A stretch of DNA of 64,000 nt. It comes from Qipengyuania psychrotolerans. Lineage in GTDB: Bacteria; Pseudomonadota; Alphaproteobacteria; Sphingomonadales; Sphingomonadaceae. Made by a program: the position numbers and the translations under genes. Below the pieces are notes generated by a model. That model saw nothing but the letters and a program-made list of their open reading frames with translations. It was not told the DNA's origin and ran no database searches. Within the stretch, counting starts at the first letter, position 1. Every line of letters begins with the position of its first letter. Of the stretch, positions 9,434 to 17,774 are shown piece by piece. Location of the stretch: positions 2,067,001 to 2,131,000 of the forward strand of contig NZ_CP081297.1 in assembly GCF_019711355.1 (NCBI RefSeq). Direction: 5' to 3'.

Positions 9434-9849
9434 CGTCGTTCATAGCGCGCCCGAAAACCGGATATTCCGGTTTGAATTATGCGAGGCCACTGCCCGTGAA
9501 CATTATTGCCCAATATCGCCGCAGCCACACCTCGACATTGGTAGCGACGGGCGCGAATTAAGCAAGAGTGCGAGTTGTCAGCAATTGCAGTGTGTTCTGC
9601 AGTCTGGCGCCGCCCCTCTTCGAGAAGGACGGGCATCCACGAAATTCGAAATTCTTTTCGCCCGGGTCCCGATTTCTCTCCAGAGCTGGGGGCGTTTCGC
9701 GACCTTGGGGTCAACCGCGAAACATCCGGCCTCGGCTCCCAACGTGAGCTGTGCTGTGCCGATTTCGTGGCTGGTGTCGTTTGCCGGGAAACCGGCCGAG
9801 CTTGTCTGGCTAAAAAGCCTTCAAGCTCGGCTGGAAACACCAGTTGCGG
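9434..9849. other. Intergenic stretch of about 0.4 kb without a convincing gene
   Basis: Several overlapping open frames cross this stretch on both strands, but none has recognisable motifs, a good ribosome binding site or a protein-like composition. It holds one perfect palindrome at 9455-9473, listed separately, and probably the promoter of the TIR gene. The right end is downstream of the DJ-1/PfpI gene. No other structure was seen. Confidence 0.6.
9455..9473. promoter_or_regulatory. Perfect 19-bp palindrome upstream of the TIR gene
   Basis: Arms AAACCGGA and TCCGGTTT are separated by TAT. The element sits 64 bases upstream of the preferred TIR start. It lacks a following T-run, so an operator for a dimeric regulator is more likely than a terminator. 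Confidence 0.45.
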
Positions 9850-10536
9850 TTATTCCGCAGCAGCGAGCGCTTCGAGCAGCTTTTCCGCTGCCCGCTCGCT
9901 CGAGGGTGGATTCTGGCCAGTGATCAGCAAGCCATCTTCCACGACGTAGACTTCGAAGACGCCTGCCTTTGAAAAGTTACCGCCCTGCTCCTTGAGCACA
10001 TCTTCGAGCAGGAATGGCACCACGTCGGTCAGGCCGACGGCTTCCTCTTCCTCGTTGGTGAAGCCGGTTACCTTGCGGTTGTTCACGATCGGCTTCCCGT
10101 CGGGGGAAGTCACGTTCTTCAGGACGGCCGGTGCATGGCAAACGAGAGCCACTGGCTTGCCCGAAGCAAGTGTGCCTTCGATGATAGCCTTGGACACCGG
10201 GCTTTCGGCGAGGTCCCACAGCGGTCCGTGCCCGCCCGGATAAAATACGCCGTCGAATTTCGCGATATCGATTCCGCCGAGTTTTTCGGTGGTAGCGAGC
10301 TGTGCCTGCGCGTCTTCGTCCTGCTTGAAACGCTTGGTCGCCTCGGTCTGCGAATCGGGTTCGTCGGATTTCGGATCGAGCGGCGGTTGTCCGCCAGCCG
10401 GGCTCGCCAGCGTGACGTCATGGCCCGCGTCCTTGAGCACATAATAGGGCGCTGCAAATTCTTCGAGCCAGAAGCCGGTCTTCTTGCCGGTGTCGCCAAG
10501 TTCGTCGTGGCTGGTGAGAACCATGAGGATTTTCAT
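9850..10536 (-). CDS. DJ-1/PfpI family class I amidotransferase-like protein
   Basis: A 228-residue protein of the DJ-1/PfpI superfamily, Hsp31/chaperone-glyoxalase branch. The nucleophile elbow is ALVCHAPAVL, with Cys followed by His. FYPGGHGPLWDLAE and GFWLEEFAAPYYVLKDAG supply the other conserved segments of the active site. Members detoxify methylglyoxal (glyoxalase III) or repair glycated proteins; which applies here is not decided by sequence. It is a single gene, divergent from the TetR/efflux operon. A near-match EcfG promoter lies about 190 bases upstream on this strand. Confidence 0.88.
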   Translation of the reverse strand: MKILMVLTSHDELGDTGKKTGFWLEEFAAPYYVLKDAGHDVTLASPAGGQPPLDPKSDEPDSQTEATKRFKQDEDAQAQLATTEKLGGIDIAKFDGVFYPGGHGPLWDLAESPVSKAIIEGTLASGKPVALVCHAPAVLKNVTSPDGKPIVNNRKVTGFTNEEEEAVGLTDVVPFLLEDVLKEQGGNFSKAGVFEVYVVEDGLLITGQNPPSSERAAEKLLEALAAAE

Positions 10537-10722
10537 GAGGCTAGTCCTTTTTTGAGAGTGGGAAATGCGGCGTCATTTCACGTCGCTTCGCTACTGCAAC
10601 CCGCGGGCTTCGCGTCGGTTTCAAGAAACACGTTCTGCGTGGACTGAAGCCGTATGCGGGCCTAGATCACTACGGAAGCGAAGGGTCGATCGCACGCACT
10701 GGACGAGCCCGCTTGCCGACTA

Positions 10723-10749
10723 ATTCAACAGCCATTGAATATAACTGTT
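10723..10749. promoter_or_regulatory. Candidate TetR operator (two overlapping inverted repeats)
   Basis: ATTCAA-N6-TTGAAT (10723-10740) overlaps AACAG-N13-CTGTT (10727-10749). Both lie just upstream of the preferred start of the TetR gene and between it and the divergent DJ-1/PfpI gene, the usual place for an autoregulatory operator. Confidence 0.4.
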
Positions 10750-10784
10750 CCTCGCCTTATGTTGCGCCGCACAAGGAACGGATA

Positions 10785-11414
10785 TTGACTGAACGGCGCG
10801 GGCGTGGACGCCCTAAAGAAACAGACGACGATACGAGCGGTGCGATCGCTTGCGCCGCATTGCAACGCTTTGCCGCACAAGGGTTCGAGGCGACATCGCT
10901 GCGCGAAATCGCGGCTGATGCCGGTGTGGACGTGGCCCTGATCTCTTACCACTTCGGCGGCAAGCACGGCTTGTGGAAGGCAATCGTAATGCAGGCGGGC
11001 AAGGATTTGCGTGAGGCGCTGGAGAGCGCTCTGGATGACATGGAGAACAGCACCGCGCACGACCGGCTGGGCCATTCGGCGCGCGCATTCCTCGCCTACC
11101 TTCTTGATCGGCCGGAAGTTCCGCGTCTGCTGCTGCGCGACATCACGATCAACAGCGATCGTTCGCAGTGGCTGCTCGACACGCTCTCCTTGCCGCTCCA
11201 CCGCCACTTCATCGAACTTGCGCAGGCCGCAGCGCACGAGCGGCCAGACGTCCCCGCGCATCTCCAGTTCAAGGTCGCCAACTTCATATACTCTGCTGCC
11301 AGCTCGGTCGCCCGGCGCGAGCGCCTCGGCAAGCTCGTCGATGGCATTGAGGACGATACCGAGTTCGCCGCGGCGCTCGAAGCCACGCTCGTCGAGGGAT
11401 CGCTTGCGCTATGA
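10785..11414 (+). CDS. TetR family transcriptional regulator of the efflux operon
   Basis: About 209 residues. The N-terminal helix-turn-helix is clear: RFAAQGFEATSLREIAADAG followed by VDVALISYHFGGKHGLWKAI. The C-terminal part is the ligand/dimer domain, with LLLRDITINSDRSQWL. No ATG start exists. The TTG at 10785 has AAGGA seven bases upstream and leaves the inverted repeats outside the coding region; the more upstream in-frame TTG at 10713 has no such site and would add 24 odd residues. The stop overlaps the next ATG by four bases (ATGA), so it heads the efflux operon and probably represses it. Confidence 0.88.
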   Translation: MTERRGRGRPKETDDDTSGAIACAALQRFAAQGFEATSLREIAADAGVDVALISYHFGGKHGLWKAIVMQAGKDLREALESALDDMENSTAHDRLGHSARAFLAYLLDRPEVPRLLLRDITINSDRSQWLLDTLSLPLHRHFIELAQAAAHERPDVPAHLQFKVANFIYSAASSVARRERLGKLVDGIEDDTEFAAALEATLVEGSLAL

Positions 11415-13096
11415 CGCAACGCGCCACCTTGATCGACACGGCGGACGGTTACCGCTTCAAGCCGCACGAAATGCCGATCCTACCCGGCTCCCCGGCCAAT
11501 CCGGACCATCCTCCGGCGCGCCGCGCAGCCTATCTCGCGATCGGCGTGTTCATGGCGCTGGTGGGCGGCGCACAGAACGGCTTCCTGCTCGCCAATTCGC
11601 CCGCATTGCAGGCCGAATTCGCGCTGACGCCGGTCGAAGCCGGCTGGCTGACGGTGGCCTTCTATTCCACCTATGCCACAATGAGCATGCTGCTGTTCCG
11701 CGTACGGCAGGAATTCGGCATCCAGCCGTTCGTGCGCTGGGCCATGGCGGGGCTCGTCGCGGCCAATTTCGTGCAGATGATCGGCCCCGGCTATTATCCG
11801 GAGCTTGCTGCGCGTGCGGTCGCCGGGATCACGGCGAGCGGCCTGTCGGCGCTCGCAATCTATTATCTGATGCAGGGCTTACCTCCAGCCTTGAGGGTCG
11901 GCGGACTGGTGATATCGCTGGGCCTCACGCAGGTGTCCTTCCCGCTGACCCGCGCGCTGTCCCCCGCCCTGCTGGTGGACGGCGACATCGCCCATGTGTT
12001 CCAGTTCCAATTCGCGCTCTCGCTGCTGGGGTTCGGGATGGTTTACCTTCTGCGCCTGCCGCCCGGTATCCGCAAGCAGACCTTCGAAAAGCTCGATATC
12101 CCGAGCATCACGCTGTTTATCATCGGCGTCGCGGCCCTGTGCGCCTTCCTTATCCAGGGCCGCATCCAGTGGTGGGATACGCCGTGGCTCGGCTATGCAC
12201 TCGTCATCGCCATTCTCGGGCTCGGCGGGTGCTTCCTGATCGAGGCCAACCGCAAGAGCCCCATGCTGGACCTTAGCTGGCTTTCGAGCCGCTCGATCCT
12301 CGCCCTTGCGCTGATCGGCGCGACCGTCCGCATTCTTGTCGCCGAACAGGGCTTCGGGGCAAGCGGGATGTTCGCCGCGCTCGGTTACGGAAACGAACAG
12401 CTGACAGACTACTTCTGGATACTTGCCGGTGCGACCCTTGCCGGCATGGCGCTATCGGTCGTGCGCCTAGATCCCAAAGATTTGACCCGTCCGGTTCTCT
12501 TCGCAATCCTCGTTATCGGCATAGCAGCATTTGCCGATACACGGACCGGGGCTATGACGCGGCCGCAGGATCTCTACCTGACGCAGGCCGCCATCGCCTT
12601 CGGTGCCGTCTTCGCGATGGGGCCGATCATGATGGAAGGCATGCTGCGCGCGCTTGCCGCGGGGCAGAGCTATGTAATCAGCTTCATCGCGGTCTTCTCG
12701 CTTTCACAATCGGTGGGCGGGCTCGCGGGTATATCGCTGCTATCCGCCTTCCACACCGTGCGCCTGAAGACGCACTTGATCGATGCGGGGAGCACGCTGA
12801 CGCTTGCCAACCAGCAGCTCGGTCAGGCGCTCAGCAATGCCGCACGGAGCGCCGCGCCGCTGCAGTCCGATCCCGCGCTGCAGCAGCAGGCTGCGGCCTC
12901 GAGCATCTCGCGGGAAGTGGGCCGCGAAGCTGCGGTGCTAGCCTTCAACGATGTTTTCTTCCTTATCGGCACCTTGTCAGCGGTGACCTTCGCCGCCGTC
13001 TTCGTGCCGTGGTTCATCAACAAGATACGCGGGCGAAACCCGCTCGCAAAGGAATTGGCCTTCATGGAGGCCATGCTCGCAAGGACTAGGCAATGA
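11411..13096 (+). CDS. MFS drug efflux transporter (DHA2/EmrB-like)
   Basis: Major facilitator inner membrane protein of 561 residues with about 14 hydrophobic segments, starting at AAYLAIGVFMALVGGAQNGF. A hydrophilic Ala/Gln-rich stretch near residues 460-515 precedes the last membrane segment. It overlaps the TetR gene upstream and the adaptor gene downstream by four bases each (ATGA twice), so the three are one transcript. With the adaptor and outer membrane lipoprotein it would form an EmrAB-TolC type tripartite pump. Substrate unknown. Confidence 0.88.
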   Translation: MTQRATLIDTADGYRFKPHEMPILPGSPANPDHPPARRAAYLAIGVFMALVGGAQNGFLLANSPALQAEFALTPVEAGWLTVAFYSTYATMSMLLFRVRQEFGIQPFVRWAMAGLVAANFVQMIGPGYYPELAARAVAGITASGLSALAIYYLMQGLPPALRVGGLVISLGLTQVSFPLTRALSPALLVDGDIAHVFQFQFALSLLGFGMVYLLRLPPGIRKQTFEKLDIPSITLFIIGVAALCAFLIQGRIQWWDTPWLGYALVIAILGLGGCFLIEANRKSPMLDLSWLSSRSILALALIGATVRILVAEQGFGASGMFAALGYGNEQLTDYFWILAGATLAGMALSVVRLDPKDLTRPVLFAILVIGIAAFADTRTGAMTRPQDLYLTQAAIAFGAVFAMGPIMMEGMLRALAAGQSYVISFIAVFSLSQSVGGLAGISLLSAFHTVRLKTHLIDAGSTLTLANQQLGQALSNAARSAAPLQSDPALQQQAAASSISREVGREAAVLAFNDVFFLIGTLSAVTFAAVFVPWFINKIRGRNPLAKELAFMEAMLARTRQ

Positions 13097-14208
13097 CACA
13101 ATCGACGCAGGCTGAAACCGACGCCGAAACCCTCTCGAACGATACTCCCGCCCCCGAACAGGAAACGGGGTGGTCGCCCAATCCCTCGCGCCGCCGCATC
13201 GGTTTTGCTGCTGTGGTCATCTTACTTGGCGTGCTCGCCGCGCTGTTCGCTTGGGACCTCCCCCCCTTTAGCGGCGGCGACGAGACCACCAACAACGCCT
13301 ATGTCCGCGGACGCACCACCGTCGTCAGCCCGCAGGTCGGCGGCTATCTGGTCGAAGTTCCAGTGTTCGACTTCCAGCGCGTAGAAAAGGGCGAACTGCT
13401 TGCCCGGATCGATGACGTGCCGTTTCAGGAAAAGGTCCTGCAAGGCGCGGCAAACACCGCAGCACAGCAGGCAACGCTTGCCAACAGCGCGCAAAGCCTG
13501 CGCTCTGCACAGGCTCAGCTCGAACTGCAGGACGCCGCCGTGGCAGCCGCACGTGCGGGCTTGCAGAAAGCGCAGGCCGACATGAACCGCATTGCGGAGT
13601 TGGTCGACGAAGGCTCGGTGTCGCTGCGCGAACGCGACCAGGCCCGCGCGGCGCTGCAGCAAGCACAGGCCGGCGTGCGTCAGGCACAGGCGCAGCGCGC
13701 CATCGCGGCTGAAAACGTCCGGTCGGTCAACGTCGGGCGCGGCGCGCTCGAAGCGCAGGTTGCCGGGGCCGAGGCATCGAAGGGGCTGGCAGACTTCGAA
13801 CTCTCGCGCACCGAGATACGCGCCCCGCGTTCGGGCCGCCTCAGCGAAGTCACCGCACGCGTGGGGCAGCTGGTCACTGCCGGAACCCAGCTCATGTATA
13901 TCGTACCTGACGACGTGTGGGTGGTCGCCAATTTCAAGGAAACGCAGACAGCGAAGATGGCAGTTGGCCAGCGCGCCACGCTGGAAGTCGACGCGCTCGG
14001 CGACGCCAAACTCACAGGCCGCGTCCAGAGCATCGCGCCTGCCGCCAGCAGCGAATTCAGCCTGGTCAAGCCGGACACCGGGGCGGGCAATTTCGTCAAG
14101 GTGCCCCAGCGGATCGCAGTGCGCATCGTGCTCGACAAGGGCCAGGAAGCGGCCGAGCGGCTTGGCCCGGGCATGTCCGTCGTAGCTACCATCCACACGC
14201 AGGACTGA
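13093..14208 (+). CDS. HlyD/EmrA family efflux adaptor
   Basis: Periplasmic adaptor of 371 residues with one transmembrane segment at about 36-56 (IGFAAVVILLGVLAALFAW). The lipoyl-like halves are TTVVSPQVGGYLVEVPV and the later IRAPRSGRLSEVTARVGQLV. Between them is a long helical hairpin, about residues 115-235, of Ala/Gln-rich heptads. C-terminal beta domain: VWVVANFKETQTAKMAVGQ. The start overlaps the MFS stop (ATGA). It bridges the MFS pump and the outer membrane lipoprotein encoded two bases further on. Confidence 0.92.
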   Translation: MTQSTQAETDAETLSNDTPAPEQETGWSPNPSRRRIGFAAVVILLGVLAALFAWDLPPFSGGDETTNNAYVRGRTTVVSPQVGGYLVEVPVFDFQRVEKGELLARIDDVPFQEKVLQGAANTAAQQATLANSAQSLRSAQAQLELQDAAVAAARAGLQKAQADMNRIAELVDEGSVSLRERDQARAALQQAQAGVRQAQAQRAIAAENVRSVNVGRGALEAQVAGAEASKGLADFELSRTEIRAPRSGRLSEVTARVGQLVTAGTQLMYIVPDDVWVVANFKETQTAKMAVGQRATLEVDALGDAKLTGRVQSIAPAASSEFSLVKPDTGAGNFVKVPQRIAVRIVLDKGQEAAERLGPGMSVVATIHTQD

Positions 14209-14213
14209 TCGTG

Positions 14214-15578
14214 ATGCGCAAACCCCTCGCCCTTCTGGCCACATCCGCCCTCGCTCTGTCCGCCTGCGCGCCCACGCTGCAGGATGCTCCGCTCGGCGCC
14301 GCAGTGTCTCCGCCGACAGAATGGCGCACGATGCCGGAAGGGACAGCACCGGTGGAGCAGGACTGGTGGAACGCCTTTGGCGATCCGCAGCTCTCGCGCC
14401 TCGTCGAACGGGCGCGTCTGAACAATTCCGACGTGCAGATAGCAGCATCCCGCGTGGAGGAAGCGCGCGCGACCGAACTGGGTTCGCGCGGCTACCTGCT
14501 CCCTTCGGTCGGTGCCGGCGTCGAAGGCGGTATCCGGCGCGAGGTTTCACCTTTCGGACAGGGCCAGGCAACGCTTGCTGCTCAGCCAGCTTTCAGGGCG
14601 TCCTACGAAGTCGATCTGTTCGGCAGGAACGCTGCACGCGTGGATGCTGCGGAAGCAGGCGTGGCGGCGAGCGCTGCGGGCGAAGAGGCCGCGCGCCTCT
14701 CGGTAAGCGCGGCAACCGCCAGCGGGTACATTACGCTGCTGGCGCTCGACAAGCGGCTGGAAGTGCTCGATGCGACGCTGGAGGCGCGCGCCGAGGCTCT
14801 CAAATTCGCCCGCGACCGTGCCGAAGTCGGCTATACCTCGCAGCTCGAACTGCGGCAGGCACAGGCAGAGTATCAAGCTACCGCCCAACTGGTGCCGCAG
14901 CTGAAGGCCCAGATCGCGCGCCAGGAGAACGCGCTTTCCGTGCTGACCGGCGACCTGCCGGGCGCGATCGAGCGTGGAGGTACGCTGGAGAACCTGCGTC
15001 AGCCCGCACTCCCGGCAATCCTTCCTTCCGAATTGCTGCGCCGCCGCCCGGATGTCGCCGCAGCGGAATATCGCATTGCCGCAGCCGATGCGAAAATGCG
15101 TTTGGCACGCGCCGATTTCATGCCCTCGATCAACCTCGGCGCGACTGCCGGACTTGCACTGTCCGATCTGTTGTCTGACCCGATCAGCATCTGGTCCCTG
15201 GGCGGCAGCATCCTTGCGCCGATCTTCCAGGGCGGAAAACTGCAGGCGCAGCTGGACGGGGCGACGGCGCAGCGCGACCAGGCCGCATGGGCCTATCGCT
15301 CGGCCGTCCTCAATGCTTTTCGGGAGGTGGAGGACCGCATGGCGGTGCTCGCTAATCTGGACCAGCAACAAACGGCGCTGGAAGCACAGCAGGCAGCCGT
15401 AGCCGATGCGCTGCGCCATGCCCGCAACCGTTACCGCGCGGGATACACGCCTTATATCGAGCAGGTGGATGCTCAGCGCGCCTTGCTCGGTGTGGAGCTG
15501 TCACTGGTGCAGGTAAAGGCGGACGAACTCACGGCACTTGTCGGCCTCTATCAGGCCGTGGGCGGTGCCCCCCGGTAG
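14214..15578 (+). CDS. NodT-family efflux outer membrane lipoprotein
   Basis: Outer membrane factor of the tripartite pump, 454 residues from the ATG; a GTG one codon upstream is an alternative start. A signal peptide with lipobox LSAC gives lipidation at about Cys18. NodT/OprM hallmarks: WWNAFGDPQLSRLVERA, LPSVGAGVEGG, the second-repeat ELLRRRPDVAAAEYRIAAADA and the terminal RYRAGYTPYIEQVDAQRALL. It is the last gene of the tetR-MFS-adaptor operon. A longer in-frame opening runs upstream inside the adaptor gene, but the signal peptide fixes the start. Confidence 0.93.
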   Translation: MRKPLALLATSALALSACAPTLQDAPLGAAVSPPTEWRTMPEGTAPVEQDWWNAFGDPQLSRLVERARLNNSDVQIAASRVEEARATELGSRGYLLPSVGAGVEGGIRREVSPFGQGQATLAAQPAFRASYEVDLFGRNAARVDAAEAGVAASAAGEEAARLSVSAATASGYITLLALDKRLEVLDATLEARAEALKFARDRAEVGYTSQLELRQAQAEYQATAQLVPQLKAQIARQENALSVLTGDLPGAIERGGTLENLRQPALPAILPSELLRRRPDVAAAEYRIAAADAKMRLARADFMPSINLGATAGLALSDLLSDPISIWSLGGSILAPIFQGGKLQAQLDGATAQRDQAAWAYRSAVLNAFREVEDRMAVLANLDQQQTALEAQQAAVADALRHARNRYRAGYTPYIEQVDAQRALLGVELSLVQVKADELTALVGLYQAVGGAPR

Positions 15579-15748
15579 CGAAGTTCGCTTGCCCCTTCGC
15601 CAATGCGAAGGAAAGACGGCCGCATAAGCAGTCGCTGAGTGCCGACGATACGTGCTGAAATTGAAGACGCTGGCTTCGCGCCTGCACGTCCTCAAGTTTG
15701 GACTATCGGGATGCGAGGGATTTTCGGCTGTCCGCTATCTGCGAAAAG

Positions 15749-15824
15749 TGGTGCCGCTTAGGTGACTCGAACACCTGACCCCATCATTACGAATGATGTG
15801 CTCTACCAACTGAGCTAAAGCGGC
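15749..15824 (-). tRNA. tRNA-Thr (anticodon CGT)
   Basis: Reading the minus strand from 15824: acceptor GCCGCTT, D-arm TAGCTCAGTTGGTAGAGCA, anticodon stem CATCA/TGATG with loop TTCGTAA giving anticodon CGT, T-arm with GTTCGAGTC, closing AAGCGGC, discriminator A and an encoded CCA at 15749-15751. Total 76 nt. Confidence 0.95.
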
Positions 15825-15853
15825 ACTTCTGAGACGCAGCACGCGTCAGGAAA

Positions 15854-15927
15854 TGGAGGCCCGAGCCGGAATCGAACCGGCGTGCAAGGATTTGCAGTCC
15901 TCTGCGTAACCACTCCGCCATCGGGCC
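15854..15927 (-). tRNA. tRNA-Cys (anticodon GCA)
   Basis: On the minus strand from 15927: acceptor GGCCCGA, D-arm TGGCGGAGTGGTTACGCA, anticodon loop CTGCAAA giving GCA, T-arm GCCGG-TTCGAAT-CCGGC, closing TCGGGCC, discriminator T (typical for Cys) and an encoded CCA. Total 74 nt. It is 29 bases upstream of the tRNA-Thr on the same strand, so they may be co-transcribed. Confidence 0.95.
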
Positions 15928-16071
15928 TCGCACCCGCCCTCTCGGACGGGAAGCGGCCCACTAGCGATTCTGCCGAAGCATTGCAATCGACTTTGGGCAA
16001 TCGACTTCGGACAAACGGCCTTACGTAACGTCAGTCTGGACGCGAAGCCGGTCAGCGGCAATGAAGCGGTC

Positions 16072-16851
16072 ATGACCATTGCCAGCCTGATCGACCCGAT
16101 CACCGCAGAAGGCGGACATGTCCGCTTCGATAACCTCGACCACTGGTTGCAAGGCCGCACGCTTTACGGCGGCGCATCCGCGCTGGTTGCCTATACAGCC
16201 GCGATCAGGGCCTTCCCCGAGCTGCCGCCACTGCGCGCCGCCCAGATTGCTTTCGTCGCACCAACCTCGCCGGACGCCGAACTACGCCGCGAGATTGTCC
16301 GGCAGGGGCGCAATGTCGCTCAGGTGCGTAGTGAAATCTGGTGCGAGGGCAAATGCACGCTCACGGCTTTCTGGCTGTTCGGGACATCGCGCGAACCCAA
16401 TGCCGAACATAAGGCCGCTCCGGTACAGGACTGGCCCGGCTCTCCCGAGGAAGCCGAACCCGCGATGAAGGACAAGGGCCCCGTGTTCATCCAGCACAAT
16501 TTCGAGATCCGCCGCGCCCAAGAAATGCGCGGGCCGGGCGACCCAGTTGTGCGCCGCTGGGCCAGGCTGGAGGACCGCGAAGGCCTCGATCCCGTGAGCG
16601 AACTGATCCTGCTCGGTGACGTACTGCCGCCCGGCGCAATGCGAGCGATGCAGCGGCAGGGTCCGATCAGCTCGATCAACTGGTCGTTCAATCTGCTGGA
16701 TACGCAGCCAACCACCCGCGACGGCTGGTGGCTGTCGGAAAACGCCAGCCAGCATGCAAGCGACGGATATTCCTCCGAGCGGCTGCGATTGTGGAATGCC
16801 GATGGCGAACAGGTGCTCGACGGAATGCAGAGCGTGGCGATCTTCGGGTGA
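16072..16851 (+). CDS. Acyl-CoA thioesterase family protein (double hotdog)
   Basis: A 259-residue TesB-like/4HBT-type thioesterase. The first hotdog contains GHVRFDNLDHWLQGRTLYGG followed by ASALVAYTAAIRAFPELPPLRAAQIAF; the second contains INWSFNLL and WWLSENASQHASDGYSSERL. These resemble proteins annotated as acyl-CoA thioesterase or thioesterase family protein, which hydrolyse acyl-CoA esters in the cytosol. It stands alone between the tRNA pair and two small membrane protein genes on the opposite strand. Confidence 0.85.
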   Translation: MTIASLIDPITAEGGHVRFDNLDHWLQGRTLYGGASALVAYTAAIRAFPELPPLRAAQIAFVAPTSPDAELRREIVRQGRNVAQVRSEIWCEGKCTLTAFWLFGTSREPNAEHKAAPVQDWPGSPEEAEPAMKDKGPVFIQHNFEIRRAQEMRGPGDPVVRRWARLEDREGLDPVSELILLGDVLPPGAMRAMQRQGPISSINWSFNLLDTQPTTRDGWWLSENASQHASDGYSSERLRLWNADGEQVLDGMQSVAIFG

Positions 16852-16929
16852 CATTGAAGACCGCTCATGGGTGGTTAGCGAACGCCTCCGAATGGGTTGA
16901 GCGTCAGCTTATCTGTATTAGAGGAGTAC

Positions 16930-17199
16930 CTAACGTTCGGCTTTCTGCGATTTGAAGTAGCGGAACCATAAGAGTCCCAATCCGGCGACCATCCCGATGC
17001 TAAGCATAGCTTGCTGAAGGTCGGAGTTCGTTTCGACACCTCGAAATCCGCCAGCGAAAACAAAGCCGATCGCGATCGAAAAACCGACGACTCGAGTAAG
17101 CCTTTTGTCCACGAAGCGGGTGGAAAGAAATCTTCCGGCACCGCCCACGAACAACGTGCCGATAAATCCGAGGATGAGAAAAACAATTGGCGCCAACAT
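16930..17199 (-). CDS. Small hypothetical membrane protein
   Basis: 89 residues with two or three hydrophobic segments: a first one from about residue 3 to 22 (IVFLILGFIGTLFVGG), a second at about 38-52 (VVGFSIAIGFVFAGG) and a third at about 66-80 (MLSIGMVAGLGLLWF). The tail KSQKAER is basic. I prefer the ATG at 17199, with AAAGG six bases upstream, over the adjacent upstream TTG. No family recognised. Base composition appears more AT-rich than the surroundings. Confidence 0.55.
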   Translation of the reverse strand: MLAPIVFLILGFIGTLFVGGAGRFLSTRFVDKRLTRVVGFSIAIGFVFAGGFRGVETNSDLQQAMLSIGMVAGLGLLWFRYFKSQKAER

Positions 17200-17307
17200 C
17201 AACGACCTTTCTCAGACAGCACGCATACCTTAGGTAGTGAAGCACGGTGCCGGACTGTCCGCTGCCGACACAATTCCAGCTCGGTGAAACTGTCAGAAAA
17301 TGGGTAA

Positions 17308-17676
17308 TTAGCTGCCATCAAGGGACAGATAACGATGCTTCCATTTCCAGTACCCTTGGCCAACACCCAACGTGATACCGAAGATGCCCACCCCGATGCC
17401 GAGCCAGTCTATGGCGACCCGTGAAAACTGGATTGCCATAGCGAGGAAAATCAATCCGAAGATAGTGATCGCCAAATTTGGAAGAAAATAGGCCAGCTTG
17501 TCACCAGCATGCATATCATCCCAAGGGAATGAAGGGCCTCCAACCCTATCGACAATGGGGTTTAACTGGCGGTCCCAGTCGCCCGCGGTGGACCCGAGCA
17601 AAAATAAAATAAAACCATCAAACCAGTCTAGCGGACTAAGGGCCCACGCCAAAGCAAAGCCAATCACAATTGCCAC
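17308..17676 (-). CDS. Hypothetical membrane protein
   Basis: 122 residues, probably starting at GTG. Hydrophobic segments: residues about 1-28 (VIGFALAW and FILFLLG), 66-86 (LPNLAITIFGLIFLAMAI) and 93-112 (WLGIGVGIFGITLGVGQG). The loop contains PSFPWDDMHAGDKLAY. No family recognised. Its AT content is higher than in neighbouring genes, and with the previous small membrane gene it forms a two-gene patch that looks accessory. Start uncertain: no good ribosome binding site. Confidence 0.5.
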   Translation of the reverse strand: MAIVIGFALAWALSPLDWFDGFILFLLGSTAGDWDRQLNPIVDRVGGPSFPWDDMHAGDKLAYFLPNLAITIFGLIFLAMAIQFSRVAIDWLGIGVGIFGITLGVGQGYWKWKHRYLSLDGS

Positions 17677-17774
17677 GGTGAAGAAATGAGGTTTGAGGTG
17701 ATCTGATAAATTAATTCAACATAACTATGTGAAAGCTTAAAAGACTGCAATCTGGTCGTAAGCAGGCAGACGGC

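Noticed and set aside
9430..9840. A 136-codon minus-strand and a longer plus-strand open frame between the TIR and DJ-1 genes
   Set aside because: Composition dominated by Arg/Ser/Pro, no motif, no plausible ribosome binding site; treated as intergenic.
11011..12276. A 421-codon plus-strand frame overlapping tetR and the MFS gene
   Set aside because: It runs through two clearly coding genes in another frame and reads as an Arg/Ser-rich shadow.
13917..14213. N-terminal extension of the NodT lipoprotein into the adaptor gene
   Set aside because: A signal peptide with lipobox begins at 14214, and the extension has no membrane or family features.
13222..14571. A 449-codon minus-strand frame opposite the efflux adaptor
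   Set aside because: Shadow of the adaptor gene, which has all HlyD features on the plus strand.
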